50,139 nt of DNA from Chloroflexota bacterium (GTDB lineage: Bacteria > Chloroflexota > Anaerolineae > Aggregatilineales > Phototrophicaceae). This document shows, piece after piece, positions 1 through 8,643 of this stretch. The translations under genes were made by a program, and so were the position numbers. The notes beneath the pieces were generated by a model. That model had not been told where the DNA came from and made no database searches. It saw nothing but the letters and a program-made list of their open reading frames with translations. The DNA lies in NCBI GenBank assembly GCA_009841405.1, contig VXLV01000064.1, positions 1-50,139 on the forward strand, given 5' to 3'. Positions within the stretch are counted from its first letter, which is position 1; the number at the start of each line of letters is the position of its first letter.

Positions 1-700
1 CGCGGGCAACGCGGACAGCTGAAGTCGCGGCGGCAACTGTCCAGCCCACCGAGCTTGCCGCCACACCGAGCGCGACTGGCTCGCCGACAGCCGAGGCCAC
101 CGTTCCAGTCGCGGAACGCGCGACGTTCACAGCGATTGCGCGGGCAACGCGGACAGCTGAAGTCGCGGCGGCAACTGTCCAGCCCACCGAGCTAGCCGCG
201 TCACTGAGCGCGACTGCTTCGCCGACGGCCGTCTTCACAGTCCGCGCAGTGGACCGCGCGACCATCAGAGCGATTGCGCGGGCAACGCGGACAGCTGAAA
301 TCGCGGCGACAACTGTCGTGCCCACCGAGCTAGCAGCCACGCCTAGCGCGACTGCTTCGCCGACGGCTGAATTCACAGTCCGCGCAGTGGAACGCGCGAC
401 AGTCGCGGCGATTGCGCGGGCAACGCGAACGGGAGTAGTCGCGAGGGCGACTGTCCAGCCCACCGAGCTAGCAGCGACTCTGAGCGCGACTGTTTCGCCG
501 ACGACCGACTTCACAGTCCGCGCAATGGAACGCGCGACGATCACAGCGATTGCGCGGGCAACGCGGACGGCTGAAGTCGCGACGACTGCCCAACCCACCG
601 AGCTTGACGCCACACCGAGCGCGACTGCTTCGCCGACGGCCGTCTTCACAGTCCGCGCAGTTGAACGCGCCACGGTCACAGCGATTGCGCGGGCAACGGT
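1..700 (+). repeat. 138-bp tandem repeat array inside a coding region
   Basis: The core CGCGGGCAACGCG recurs at 1, 139, 277, 415, 553 and 688. The spacings are 138, 138, 138, 138 and 135 bp, so units are 46 codons and the last loses exactly one codon. Five full copies and the start of a sixth are present, and the array continues past the left edge. Substitutions between copies keep the frame, so it is a coding repeat (Thr/Ala-rich stalk) and not a non-coding satellite. Confidence 0.95.
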
Positions 701-1550
701 TCGTCCTACCACCCCGGTGAGTAACCTAGCGGCGCTCACAGCGACTGAAGCTAAAATCACACCCTTCGCTGCTACAACAACGGCCGCGACCGAGCCCGCC
801 GAAACCGCGACCGCTGCGATTGACATTGCCACTCTGGCGCCACGAGAACGGGCGACTCCCGCCGCGCTAGGGGCCGAGCCGGAAGCTACAATGACGACAG
901 CGGCCCCGCCGGCGGAATCGGCCACGCCTTTGCCCGCGGTCTTCGCTCACCTCATCGCGACGCCCACTGCAATCGGCGCAGCCGGCGCTGAGGCCGACAC
1001 GGCCTGTGTCGTGGCGGAAAGCTGGCTGCCTTACGAAGTTCGAGAGGGCGACTCCCTGCTTGCCCTGGCGCTCGCATCCGGCAGCAGCCTGGTTGAATTG
1101 CGTGAAGGCAATTGTTTCGGTCCGGTGACAGGAATCATCGTTGGCGACAGCATAGCGCTGCCGAGGCTTCTTGAAACGCCGCTTGCGCCTTCTACGCCGC
1201 TGTTTCCGGTCGCGGACACTGCCTATCAAGTCCTGGGCTGTGATTCGGCCCGAGCGACAATTTCCGAGCCTTCGCCAATGACTGAGCTGCAAGGCGTCTT
1301 TGCCGTCCACGGCCGCGCGCAGATTCCCGAAGACGGGAAGTATCGCATTTCTGTGAAGCCGGCCTGGTCGCCGGATTACCATCGCTATCTGGATGTTGAG
1401 CGCTCGATCGTTGATGATGTGATAGGCTTGATAAATACCGAGATTTTTGGACCCGGCCTGCAACGGCTGCGGCTGGAGATTCTGAATGGCGATAGTGAAA
1501 TCGCGGACGGCGGCTTGTGCGAGATACCGCTAGTCTTCAAGGCGCCTTAG
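1..1550 (+). CDS. Tandem-repeat surface protein with LysM-like domain (5' end missing)
   Basis: The reading frame is open from base 3 and has no start codon in the window, so the N-terminus lies upstream. The first ~230 residues are Thr/Ala/Pro-rich and made of near-identical 46-residue units (motifs PTELAATPSATASPT and ERATVTAIARATRTAEV). A low-complexity linker follows, then a LysM-like segment around bases 1030-1190 (YEVREGDSLLALA ... GIIVGDSIALP) typical of a peptidoglycan- or glycan-binding fold. The last ~100 residues (bases 1225-1550) form a compact domain with two Cys that I do not recognise. It probably sits at the cell surface, with the repeats as a stalk; this is inference because the signal region is not visible. 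The LCP-family gene follows 31 bases downstream on the same strand. Confidence 0.75.
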   Translation, partial: RATRTAEVAAATVQPTELAATPSATGSPTAEATVPVAERATFTAIARATRTAEVAAATVQPTELAASLSATASPTAVFTVRAVDRATIRAIARATRTAEIAATTVVPTELAATPSATASPTAEFTVRAVERATVAAIARATRTGVVARATVQPTELAATLSATVSPTTDFTVRAMERATITAIARATRTAEVATTAQPTELDATPSATASPTAVFTVRAVERATVTAIARATVRPTTPVSNLAALTATEAKITPFAATTTAATEPAETATAAIDIATLAPRERATPAALGAEPEATMTTAAPPAESATPLPAVFAHLIATPTAIGAAGAEADTACVVAESWLPYEVREGDSLLALALASGSSLVELREGNCFGPVTGIIVGDSIALPRLLETPLAPSTPLFPVADTAYQVLGCDSARATISEPSPMTELQGVFAVHGRAQIPEDGKYRISVKPAWSPDYHRYLDVERSIVDDVIGLINTEIFGPGLQRLRLEILNGDSEIADGGLCEIPLVFKAP

Positions 1551-1581
1551 ACGCCCAGTGTACTTACGCGGCGGGAGATTG

Positions 1582-3117
1582 ATGCTGATTGCAACGCGCT
1601 TGATCCGGCTGATCTTGTTCGGCATCGTGCTCGCGCTGCTGTTTGCGCTGGCATGGACGACGCTGCAAATCGCCACAATGAACGATGACACCGGCGCCTC
1701 TGTCGCGACGGCCGAAGCGCGCCGGGCGGCATATCGCGCAACTGCGACTGCCATTCGCGCCCAAGACCACGAATCCAGCCTGAGATACAACCCGGGGATT
1801 GTTCTTATGCAAGATCACGCCCTGGACTTGACGCCCGAATCAGAAGCGGGAGACGGGCTAGATGCTGCCGCCGTGCCGGACGACTTTCATTTGCCGAAGC
1901 TGCTGATCCCGCGCAGCCCGGAAGAAGGCAAGTGGCTTTCAGGAATGCGGGCGCCGCGCCGCGTCAAGCCCGTAGTTCGCCGGCACCGGCTGGTCAATAT
2001 CATGCTCTTGGGCAGCGATGAAGAGCTGACGGAAGACAACTTCATCCGCACAGACACGATGATCGTGGCGTCGCTCAATGTCGAAACCGGCACGGTGTCC
2101 ATGATGAGCTTGCCGCGAGATCTCTTTGTCTACATCCCTTACGGCAAGATGGGGCGCCTGAACACCGCCTTCGGCATCGGCGAGAATCTGGGCTGGGATC
2201 CTGGCCGCGGATTCGGCCTGCTTCGACAAACCCTCTTCTACAATCTCGGCATCAATGTTCACTACTACGCGCGTGTGAATTTCTCCGGTTTCGAAACGAT
2301 TATCGACAGGCTGGGCGGCGTCGACATCGCTGTTGACTGCTCCTACCGCGATCTGTACCCGACATGGAACGGCGAATATCGCTGGCGCACCCTGCCGGTA
2401 GGCTGGCACAGGTTTGATGGTTTCGACTCGCTCTGGTATGCGCGGACGCGAAAGTACACCGACGATTTCGACCGCGGACGGCGACAGCAGTTGCTCTTGC
2501 GCGCCATGTGGCGTAAAGCCCGCGGCGAAGGGCTCGTCGCCACCATCCCGCGATTGTGGAGCGACTTGACCGATGTAGTCGACACCGACTTGCCGCTTGA
2601 TATGCTGCTTCGTCTGCTGCCGCATCTGTTAACGCTCGATCTGGCGGATGTCGAGAATGTTACCTTCAAGAAGAATTATCACACGACCGAATGGATTACG
2701 CCGAACGGGGCGGAAGTCTTGCTGCCGAATCCAGAGGCAGTCGCCGCGCTGATGCAAGACTTCTACACGCCGCCCTCGCCTTATCAAGTTTCGATCGCCG
2801 GGCCGAGCATCGGCGTTTACAACGCTTCCGGCCAGGATCACTGGGATATCGTGGCGAGCGAGCGGCTGCGCTGGGACGGTTACAACGCGGTGGCGCTGGG
2901 CCAAGTCGATGGCGGCGCGGTCAACCCGACCAGCCAACTGATTGACCATGTCGCCACGGAGAAGGGCAGCCTGGTACCGAGAATCTTGCGCGCTCTCAAC
3001 ATGAACGATGAGCAAGCCGAAACCGACGCCATGGCCGAGCGCGACTACGACTATGTGGTCACGCTCGGTCGCGACTACGAGTCTTGCACTTATGGCGTCT
3101 TGCCGCTTGACCGTTGA
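1582..3117 (+). CDS. LytR-CpsA-Psr (LCP) family cell-envelope protein
   Basis: A 511-residue membrane-anchored LCP protein. The family transfers undecaprenyl-linked glycopolymers onto peptidoglycan or other envelope acceptors outside the membrane. One N-terminal transmembrane helix (about residues 5-28) is followed by a short Ala/Arg-rich linker. The LCP domain (about 140-330) has the hallmarks RTDTMIVAS, SLPRDLFVYIP, RLNTAF, FSGFETIIDRLGGVDI and the Arg-rich R.RKYTDDFDRGRRQQ helix. The C-terminal ~100 residues (IGVYNASGQ onward) resemble a LytR_C domain. ATG 1582 was chosen because GGGAG lies four bases upstream and the hydrophobic segment starts at once; an in-frame GTG at 1558 is the alternative. 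The repeat/LysM gene upstream may be its operon partner. Confidence 0.88.
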   Translation: MLIATRLIRLILFGIVLALLFALAWTTLQIATMNDDTGASVATAEARRAAYRATATAIRAQDHESSLRYNPGIVLMQDHALDLTPESEAGDGLDAAAVPDDFHLPKLLIPRSPEEGKWLSGMRAPRRVKPVVRRHRLVNIMLLGSDEELTEDNFIRTDTMIVASLNVETGTVSMMSLPRDLFVYIPYGKMGRLNTAFGIGENLGWDPGRGFGLLRQTLFYNLGINVHYYARVNFSGFETIIDRLGGVDIAVDCSYRDLYPTWNGEYRWRTLPVGWHRFDGFDSLWYARTRKYTDDFDRGRRQQLLLRAMWRKARGEGLVATIPRLWSDLTDVVDTDLPLDMLLRLLPHLLTLDLADVENVTFKKNYHTTEWITPNGAEVLLPNPEAVAALMQDFYTPPSPYQVSIAGPSIGVYNASGQDHWDIVASERLRWDGYNAVALGQVDGGAVNPTSQLIDHVATEKGSLVPRILRALNMNDEQAETDAMAERDYDYVVTLGRDYESCTYGVLPLDR

Positions 3118-3144
3118 GCGAGTAAAGATCGAGGACGCGATGTA

Positions 3145-3173
3145 TTGGCGAAATACAGATTCTGTGCTATCAT
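3145..3173 (+). promoter_or_regulatory. Sigma70-type promoter of tRNA-Pro (and selD)
   Basis: TTGGCG (3145-3150), a 17-bp spacer and TATCAT (3168-3173) lie 12 bases before the tRNA 5' end, the expected distance for a short leader. Read by eye against the consensus. Confidence 0.7.
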
Positions 3174-3184
3174 GCGCAACATAT

Positions 3185-3259
3185 CGGGGTATGGCGCAGT
3201 CCGGCTAGCGCGCTTGCATGGGGTGTAAGAGGTCCCCGGTTCGAATCCGGGTACCCCGA
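3185..3259 (+). tRNA. tRNA-Pro (anticodon GGG)
   Basis: The 7-bp acceptor stem CGGGGTA/TACCCCG (3185-3191 with 3252-3258), discriminator A3259, T-arm GGTTCGAATCC and anticodon arm CTTGC-ATGGGGT-GTAAG place GGG at positions 34-36, reading proline CCC codons. CCA is not encoded. A promoter precedes it and a hairpin terminator follows; selD begins 58 bases downstream. Confidence 0.95.
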
Positions 3260-3271
3260 CAGAAGACAGAC

Positions 3272-3301
3272 GGGCTCACCAAGAGGGTGAGTCCTTTGTT
3301 T
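3272..3301 (+). terminator. Rho-independent terminator between tRNA-Pro and selD
   Basis: GGGCTCACC (3272-3280) pairs with GGTGAGTCC (3286-3294), nine pairs including one G-T, with loop AAGAG, followed by TTTGTTT. The tail runs straight into the selD Shine-Dalgarno sequence. I see no separate selD promoter, so the terminator may be leaky. Confidence 0.7.
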
Positions 3302-3316
3302 AAGGAGGACAAGATC

Positions 3317-4378
3317 ATGCAAGCCGAAGCGATCCGCTTGACGGCGCTAGCCAGTTGCGCCGGTTGAGCGGCCAAGCTCAGCCCGAGCGAACTGGCGCAA
3401 GTCTTGCGCCCACTAAGCGAGCAATTTCCCAGCGAAGCGCACCCGCAAATCCTGGTCGGTTTGGCAGAGCCAGACGACGCTGCCGTCTGCCGGATCGACG
3501 AGAACCGCGCTATCGTCTCGACGGCCGATTTCTTCCCGCCGGTGGTTGACGACCCCTACGATTTCGGCGCCATCGCCGCTGCCAACGCCTTGAGCGATGT
3601 CTACGCCATGGGCGGTCGACCGCTGATGGCCATCAACCTGGTCGCCTGGCCCGACGATTTGGACAAAGCGATATTGGCTGAAATCTTGCGCGGCGGCGGC
3701 GATAAAGTCCGGGAGGCGGGGGCGGTGATTGCCGGCGGACATTCCATCAGCGATGCGGAGCCGAAATATGGCCTGTCAGTGACGGGCGAGGTTCACCCAG
3801 GGCAGATCATGCACAAGTCCGGCGCGCGCCCGGGCGACCGGCTAATTTTGAGCAAGGCGCTGGGCACGGGCGTTGTCACCACCGCTCTCAAGCGCGGGAT
3901 AGCTACGCAGGAGCAAGTCGATATCGCCGTGCGGTCAATGTCGCGTCTCAGCCGGCAAGCGGCGGCCCTGGCGCAGGCGCATCAAGTATCCGCGATGACA
4001 GACATCACCGGCTTCGGCTTGATCGGTCATGCGCTGGAAATGGCGAGGCTGAGCGGCGTCGACTTTGTGCTGGAATTCGAGCGCGTCCGACTGCTGCCCG
4101 GCGCCGAGGCGTTTGCGCGGCAGGGCGTATTTCCAGGCGGGATGGATCGCAACCTGGAATACTTCGCCCAGTGGGTGGATGAAGTTTCTGTCCTGCCAGA
4201 TTTCGCGCGCGGACTGCTCTACGATCCGCAGACATCGGGCGGCCTGCTGATGGCGGTGGCGGAGGCGCGGGCGGACGACTTGCTGGCGGCGCTGGAAGCC
4301 AAAGGCGAAGCTGCCTATGAATTGGGTCGGGTCGTCGCCGGGACGGGGCGAATCACCGTGAGAGCTGAAGCCGGGTAA
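3317..4378 (+). CDS. selD: Selenide, water dikinase SelD, a selenoprotein (Sec at residue 17, UGA 3365-3367)
   Basis: SelD makes selenophosphate from selenide and ATP for selenocysteine and selenouridine synthesis. A strong AAGGAGG (3302-3308) with 8-base spacing fixes ATG 3317. The N-terminus reads MQAEAIRLTALASCAG, then TGA, then AAKLSP. Aligned with E. coli SelD from memory, this TGA falls exactly on catalytic Cys17, and essential Lys20 is kept. Downstream the family motifs are intact: DDAAV, STADFFPPVVDDPYDFG, NALSDVYAMGG, AGGHSI, MTDITGFGLIGH, DPQTSGGLL. Length 353 residues is normal. The UGA is therefore read as selenocysteine. A gene caller that stops at UGA would begin at TTG 3404 and lose the active site. 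A candidate SECIS hairpin follows the codon. The genome should also encode SelA, SelB and tRNA-Sec, none of which are in this window. Confidence 0.95.
3371..3396 (+). promoter_or_regulatory. Candidate bacterial SECIS hairpin in selD
   Basis: Just 3' of the UGA, GCCA (3371-3374) can pair with TGGC (3393-3396) and GCTC (3376-3379) with GAGC (3385-3388), leaving apical loop AGCCC (3380-3384). Bacterial SECIS elements usually have a short apical loop with a G among its first two bases, about 16 or more bases from the UGA. This one fits at the lower limit. Folded by eye. Confidence 0.6.
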
Positions 4379-4390
4379 CCGCGCCCGGCT
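4369..4390. other. GC-rich hairpin across the convergent selD/PLP-enzyme stop codons
   Basis: AGCCGGG (4369-4375) pairs perfectly with CCCGGCT (4384-4390) around loop TAACCGCG. The element includes the selD stop and overlaps the stop of the opposite gene. There is no T-tract on either strand, so it may be a 3'-end stabiliser or a factor-dependent end and not a classical terminator. Confidence 0.5.
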
Positions 4391-5573
4391 AGGGAATCAA
4401 GTCGAGGTTTTTGCCTACCGTCTCGAAGGCCCCCAATGCGCGATCCAGGTGATGCTGCCGGTGCGTAGCGATATAACTGGTGCGCAGCAGCGCCTGATTC
4501 GGCGGCGTGGCGGGCGGCACAACCGGGTTCGTATAGACGCCCTCTTCAATTAGCGCCATCCAGGTCAAGCCGGTGCGGTACTGTTCGCCGATCTTTACCG
4601 GGATGATCGGCGTCTGGCTATTGAATGTATCGTACCCCAGCGCTTTCAGACCTTTGCGCATATACTCGGCGTTCTTCCAGACCTGATGCACGTGCTTGGG
4701 TTCGTTTTCGATAATATCCAGCGCGGCCAGCACCGCCGCGAGATTGGGCGCGGGCAGCGCGGCCGAGAAGATCAGCGAGCGCGCGTGGTGCTGCACATAA
4801 TGAATGACATCGGCCGACCCGGCGATGAATCCGCCGATTGAAGCGAAGCTCTTGCTGAACGTGCCCATGATCAGATCGACTTGATCAGTCAAGCCGAAGT
4901 GGGCCGATGTGCCGCGGCCGCCCCCGGCGACGCCGATGCCGTGCGCGTCATCCACCAGCAGGCGCGCCCCGTATTGCTGGCACACCTCGACGATTTGCGG
5001 CAAAAGCGCGAAGTCCCCGCCCATGCTATAGACGCCGTCAACGATGACAAGCTTGCCGGCGTCGTCGGGCACGCGGCTGAGCACGCGTTCCAGGTCGTCA
5101 ATGTCGTTGTGCCGAAAGCGCTTCAGCGTGCCGCGCGACATTGCCACGCCATCAACAAGGCAAGCGTGCGCGTCCTTGTCCAGAATAGCGACGTCATTCT
5201 TGCCGAGCAGGGCTGAAACCGTGCCCAGGTTTGTCTGATAGCCCGTGGAAAAGACCAGCGCCGCCTCCTTGCCAACGAACTCCGCCAGCCGCCGATCGGC
5301 TTCCAGATGAAGTTCCAGGGTGCCGTTGAGGAAACGAGAGCCGGTCACGCTGGTGCCGAATTGCTGCGTCGCTTCAATCGCTGCCTTTTGCACGCGCGCG
5401 TCGGTGGTCAAGCCGAGATAATTGTTGGAACCGAGCATGACCACGTCTTTGCCTTCAAAGGTGGCGGTGGTGCCTTCGGAATCGCTAAGCGCGCGGAAAA
5501 AGGGATAGATTCCCATTTCCATCGCTTCTTTGGCAACCGTATAGCCGGACAGCTTGTCAAATAAATCTGCCAC
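4389..5573 (-). CDS. PLP-dependent alpha-oxoamine synthase, serine palmitoyltransferase/KBL/BioF-like
   Basis: A 394-residue fold-type I enzyme that condenses an amino acid with an acyl-CoA. Visible features are SNNYLGL near residue 49, GTSVTGSRFLNGT (73-85), a PLP-stacking His in DKDAHAC (136), VDDAHGIG (208-214) and Schiff-base Lys241 in GTFSKSFASIGGFI. The FASIGGFI form is closer to bacterial serine palmitoyltransferases than to BioF (typically TLSKA.G..GG), so sphingoid-base synthesis is a reasonable guess; 2-amino-3-ketobutyrate CoA ligase is the main alternative. GTG 5573 was chosen because AGGAG lies six bases upstream; a GTG eight codons earlier lacks a site. No other sphingolipid, biotin or threonine-degradation gene is nearby. 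Confidence 0.8.
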   Translation of the reverse strand: MADLFDKLSGYTVAKEAMEMGIYPFFRALSDSEGTTATFEGKDVVMLGSNNYLGLTTDARVQKAAIEATQQFGTSVTGSRFLNGTLELHLEADRRLAEFVGKEAALVFSTGYQTNLGTVSALLGKNDVAILDKDAHACLVDGVAMSRGTLKRFRHNDIDDLERVLSRVPDDAGKLVIVDGVYSMGGDFALLPQIVEVCQQYGARLLVDDAHGIGVAGGGRGTSAHFGLTDQVDLIMGTFSKSFASIGGFIAGSADVIHYVQHHARSLIFSAALPAPNLAAVLAALDIIENEPKHVHQVWKNAEYMRKGLKALGYDTFNSQTPIIPVKIGEQYRTGLTWMALIEEGVYTNPVVPPATPPNQALLRTSYIATHRQHHLDRALGAFETVGKNLDLIP

Positions 5574-5790
5574 GATTGTCTCCTGCAAAGCGTACACGGC
5601 CCGTGGAGGCGGTATACCGGCGGCCTGGCGCGCTACCGGTTAGCTGAATGTCCCGCCTTCCATACGTCCAGCATACTACCATGTTGGGCGCGCCTGGCAA
5701 GCGCCTCCCCGTGCAAAGTCTATCAGCAGCGATTCGCTTTAACAATAACCAGTTAAAGACGACGCGGTCGCGGACTTTGGCAAGCTTCAC

Positions 5791-5820
5791 TTGCGCTGAC
5801 CAACGGATTGGGTGTAGAAT
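5791..5820 (+). promoter_or_regulatory. Putative promoter of the small membrane protein gene
   Basis: TTGCGC (5791-5796), an 18-bp spacer and TAGAAT (5815-5820), 36 bases before the chosen ATG. Moderate match to consensus. It lies in the 283-base gap 5574-5856, which otherwise shows nothing I can name. Confidence 0.5.
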
Positions 5821-5856
5821 GACGTCGTAATCTTGCCTTGGAGTATGGAGAGCCGC

Positions 5857-6135
5857 ATGTCAAGTTTGACGATACGCAGAATCATCGTTTGGGTCGTCTC
5901 GATGGTCTTGGGCCTCGTCGCTGGTTATGGCATTATCACGGTCGGCTTCGATTTGCTGCCGGTCCTGCATTACATTCCCTTGATCGGTTTTCTCTTCGAG
6001 GGCATCAAGTCGCCGCAGGGCATTTCGCTGCAAGAATACGGGATCCAGTATTACCTGTTTACGTCGATTCCAATCGGCTTGGTCTTCGTCATTTGGCTGG
6101 ACGCGTTTATGGATACGCGCATATTGCCCGACTAG
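5857..6135 (+). CDS. Small two-TM membrane protein of unknown function
   Basis: A 92-residue hydrophobic protein with a helix at about residues 8-30 (RRIIVWVVSMVLGLVAGYGIITV) and another near 62-82 (LFTSIPIGLVFVIWLD), joined by a short loop. ATG 5857 has GGAG at 5847-5850; the frame is open back to a TTG at 5833. It is preceded by a putative promoter and followed by a good terminator, so it appears to be monocistronic. No family recognised. Confidence 0.7.
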   Translation: MSSLTIRRIIVWVVSMVLGLVAGYGIITVGFDLLPVLHYIPLIGFLFEGIKSPQGISLQEYGIQYYLFTSIPIGLVFVIWLDAFMDTRILPD

Positions 6136-6158
6136 ACGCGGATACAAACCAAGCTCAC

Positions 6159-6187
6159 AAATCCACCTGCGGGTGGATTTTGCTTTG
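6159..6187 (+). terminator. Rho-independent terminator after the small membrane protein
   Basis: AATCCACC (6160-6167) pairs with GGTGGATT (6172-6179), loop TGCG, followed by TTTGCTTT. It separates the small gene from the mevalonate operon. Confidence 0.8.
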
Positions 6188-6283
6188 GGCTGTCCGCCGC
6201 CATACCTGCAATGAGCGAGCAAATGAGAGATCTGCCCTAAGCGCTGATAGCTATTGCAAGTTCGGCGCTGCTAGTTTGGAAGC

Positions 6284-7576
6284 ATGGACGAGTCAAAGCG
6301 CTCTTCAATCGGGCGATTCTATCAGAGGTCAATTGCCGAGCGGCTGGCGATCGCCAAAGCCTGGGGGCGGCTGAACGATGATGACCTCCAGGCATTGGCC
6401 GATACCGGGCTGAGGCTCTCGCAGGCCGACCTGATGATCGAAAATGTCATCGGGCGCTACAGCCTGCCTTTTGCGCTGGCGACAAACTTCCGCATAAACT
6501 CGCGCGACTATCTGATTCCGATGGTTATCGAAGAGCCTTCAGTCGTTGCCGCCTGCAGCTATGCAGCCAAGCTCTTTAGAACAAGCGGCGGATTCACAGC
6601 GAGCAGCGACGACTCGGTCATGATCGGGCAACTTCAAGTGCTCGATATGGCAGATTTCGAAAGCGCCGGCGCGCGTCTTCTCGCGCAGAAAGCGCGGATC
6701 TTGCGCGCGGTCAACGAACTTGGCGGCAGCATCGCAGCGCGCGGCGGCGGCGCGCTGGATCTGGAAGTCCGGCCGTTCCCGGCGACCGCTGTCGGCGATA
6801 TGTTGGTCGTTCACTTGCTCTATGACACGCGCGACGCCATGGGCGCCAACGCCATAAACAGCGCGCTGGAAGCCATTGCGCCGCTGATAGAGCGGATAAG
6901 CGGCGGCCGTGTCAACTTGCGAATTCTGAGCAATCTCAGCGATCGCCGACTGGCGCGCGCCGAGGGAATGATCCCGCCACAGGTATTGGCGACTGATTCG
7001 GCAACTGGCGAGCAGGTCGTAGACGCGATCGTGGAAGCCGCGGTCTTCGCCGAGGTCGATCCCTATCGCGCCGCCACGCACAACAAAGGCGTCATGAATG
7101 GCATCGACGCGCTGATGCTGGCCACCGGCAATGATTGGCGCGCGGTGGAAGCCGGCGCCCATGCCTATGCCGCGCGGGATGGACAATACCGGAGCCTGAC
7201 GCGCTGGTGGAAAGACGACGCCGGAAACCTTCGCGGGGCAATCGAGTTGCCGCTGGCGGCCGGCGTCGTCGGCGGGGCAACGCGCGTGCATCAGGGCGCC
7301 AAAGTCGCGCTTAAGCTGCTCGGCGCGCAATCGGCGCGAGAATTAGCTGAAGTCGCCGCGGCTGTGGGCTTGGCGCAGAATTTCGCCGCTATTCGCGCGC
7401 TGGCCACCGACGGCATTCAAGCCGGGCACATGCGGCTGCACGCGCGGCAACTGGCGCTGGCGGCCGGCGCCGCAGAAGCCGACGCGCAATCCATCGCGCG
7501 CCAGCTAATCGCCGAGGATTGTATACGGCTGGAGCGCGCTGAAGAAATCGTAAACGAGCGAAAGCGAGCAATATGA
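6284..7576 (+). CDS. mvaA: Hydroxymethylglutaryl-CoA reductase, class II
   Basis: A 430-residue enzyme interconverting HMG-CoA and mevalonate. Class II signatures are ENVIG (53-57), EEPSVVAA with catalytic Glu84, [12 protein letters not shown] (181-192), [12 protein letters not shown] with Lys268, TGNDWRA with Asp284, and GHMRLHAR with His382. The four catalytic residues sit one position on from the known Pseudomonas mevalonii set (83, 267, 283, 381), so the protein is full length and should be active. GGAAG precedes ATG 6284. It overlaps the HMG-CoA synthase gene by four bases (ATGA), so it is the first gene of a translationally coupled mevalonate operon. Confidence 0.97.
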   Translation: MDESKRSSIGRFYQRSIAERLAIAKAWGRLNDDDLQALADTGLRLSQADLMIENVIGRYSLPFALATNFRINSRDYLIPMVIEEPSVVAACSYAAKLFRTSGGFTASSDDSVMIGQLQVLDMADFESAGARLLAQKARILRAVNELGGSIAARGGGALDLEVRPFPATAVGDMLVVHLLYDTRDAMGANAINSALEAIAPLIERISGGRVNLRILSNLSDRRLARAEGMIPPQVLATDSATGEQVVDAIVEAAVFAEVDPYRAATHNKGVMNGIDALMLATGNDWRAVEAGAHAYAARDGQYRSLTRWWKDDAGNLRGAIELPLAAGVVGGATRVHQGAKVALKLLGAQSARELAEVAAAVGLAQNFAAIRALATDGIQAGHMRLHARQLALAAGAAEADAQSIARQLIAEDCIRLERAEEIVNERKRAI

Positions 7577-8640
7577 ACGGGAACGCGCAATGGTTGATGC
7601 GGCCGGACCGCGCGGTCGGCATAGTCGGTTACGGCGCCTATATCCCGCGCTACCGGTTGCCCGGCGCCGAAATTGCGCGGATTTGGACGGGCGGCAACGG
7701 AGGAGCGCCGGTGAAAGAGAAGGCGGTCGCGGGCCTGGACGAGGATGTCGTCACGATGGCGATCGAAGCGGCGCGAAACGCGCTGCTTTGCGCCGAGATT
7801 GACGCCAGGCACATCCGCGCCGTCTGGGTCGGCAGCGAAAGCCATCCATACGCGGTCAAGCCGACCAGTACCATAGTCGCGGAGAGCATTGGCGCCTCTC
7901 CCAATATCCAGGCGGCTGATTGGGAGTTCGCTTGCAAGGCGGGCTCCGAAGCGGTGCAAGCCGCGATCGGCCTTGTCGGCAGCGGCATGACGCAGTATAT
8001 CCTCAGCATCGGCATGGACACCGCGCAGGGGAGGCCCGGCGACGCCCTGGAGTACACGGCCGGTTCTGGCGGGGCGGCGTTTTTGCTGGGCCCGGCCGCC
8101 GAAAGCTACGCCGTCATCGGGGGCAGCTACAGTTACGTCACGGACACGCCCGATTTCTGGCGGCGCGCCGGCGAAGTCTACCCCAGCCACGGCGACCGCT
8201 TCACCGGCGAACCGGCTTACTTCGCCCATACGATTAGCGCGGCATCGGCCCTGATGGAGATGATGAATACGACAGCGGCGGAATACGACTACGCCGTCTT
8301 TCATCAGCCCAATGTCAAATTTCCGGCGCGCGCGGCAAAGATGCTGGGATTTGCGCCCGAGCAAATTAGCGCCGGCTTGCTGGCCAACGAGATCGGGAAC
8401 GTTTACTCCGGCTCCTGCATGATCGGCTTGACGGCGATTTTGGATGCGGCCCAGCCCGGCGACCGAATCTTGATGGTCAGCTACGGCAGCGGCGCCGGCT
8501 CGGACGCATTTGACTTGCGCGTCACCGAGCGCGTCAAGCGCAAGCCGCCGGGCGTCTATTCCACTGCGGACTACATCGCCCGGCGCACGCCAATCGATTA
8601 CGCAACTTACGTACGCTATCGTGACAAGCTCAAGGATTGA
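7573..8640 (+). CDS. Hydroxymethylglutaryl-CoA synthase, archaeal type
   Basis: A 355-residue synthase condensing acetyl-CoA with acetoacetyl-CoA to HMG-CoA. The catalytic triad is intact: Glu89 in VGSES, nucleophile Cys121 in EFACKAG, and His244 in FHQPN. Long blocks such as [35 protein letters not shown] and [11 protein letters not shown] match the archaeal branch (the one that complexes with thiolase and DUF35 proteins) and not the longer eukaryotic/Gram-positive form. It overlaps mvaA by ATGA, and the thiolase homologue starts three bases after its stop. Confidence 0.95.
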   Translation: MNGNAQWLMRPDRAVGIVGYGAYIPRYRLPGAEIARIWTGGNGGAPVKEKAVAGLDEDVVTMAIEAARNALLCAEIDARHIRAVWVGSESHPYAVKPTSTIVAESIGASPNIQAADWEFACKAGSEAVQAAIGLVGSGMTQYILSIGMDTAQGRPGDALEYTAGSGGAAFLLGPAAESYAVIGGSYSYVTDTPDFWRRAGEVYPSHGDRFTGEPAYFAHTISAASALMEMMNTTAAEYDYAVFHQPNVKFPARAAKMLGFAPEQISAGLLANEIGNVYSGSCMIGLTAILDAAQPGDRILMVSYGSGAGSDAFDLRVTERVKRKPPGVYSTADYIARRTPIDYATYVRYRDKLKD

Positions 8641-8643
8641 GGC

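Noticed and set aside
1..700. CRISPR-like or non-coding satellite array
   Set aside because: Repeats are contiguous with no spacers, and all differences keep one reading frame.
3365..3367. selD as a pseudogene with a premature stop
   Set aside because: The stop aligns exactly with catalytic Cys17, flanking residues are conserved and a SECIS-like hairpin follows; selenocysteine explains it better.
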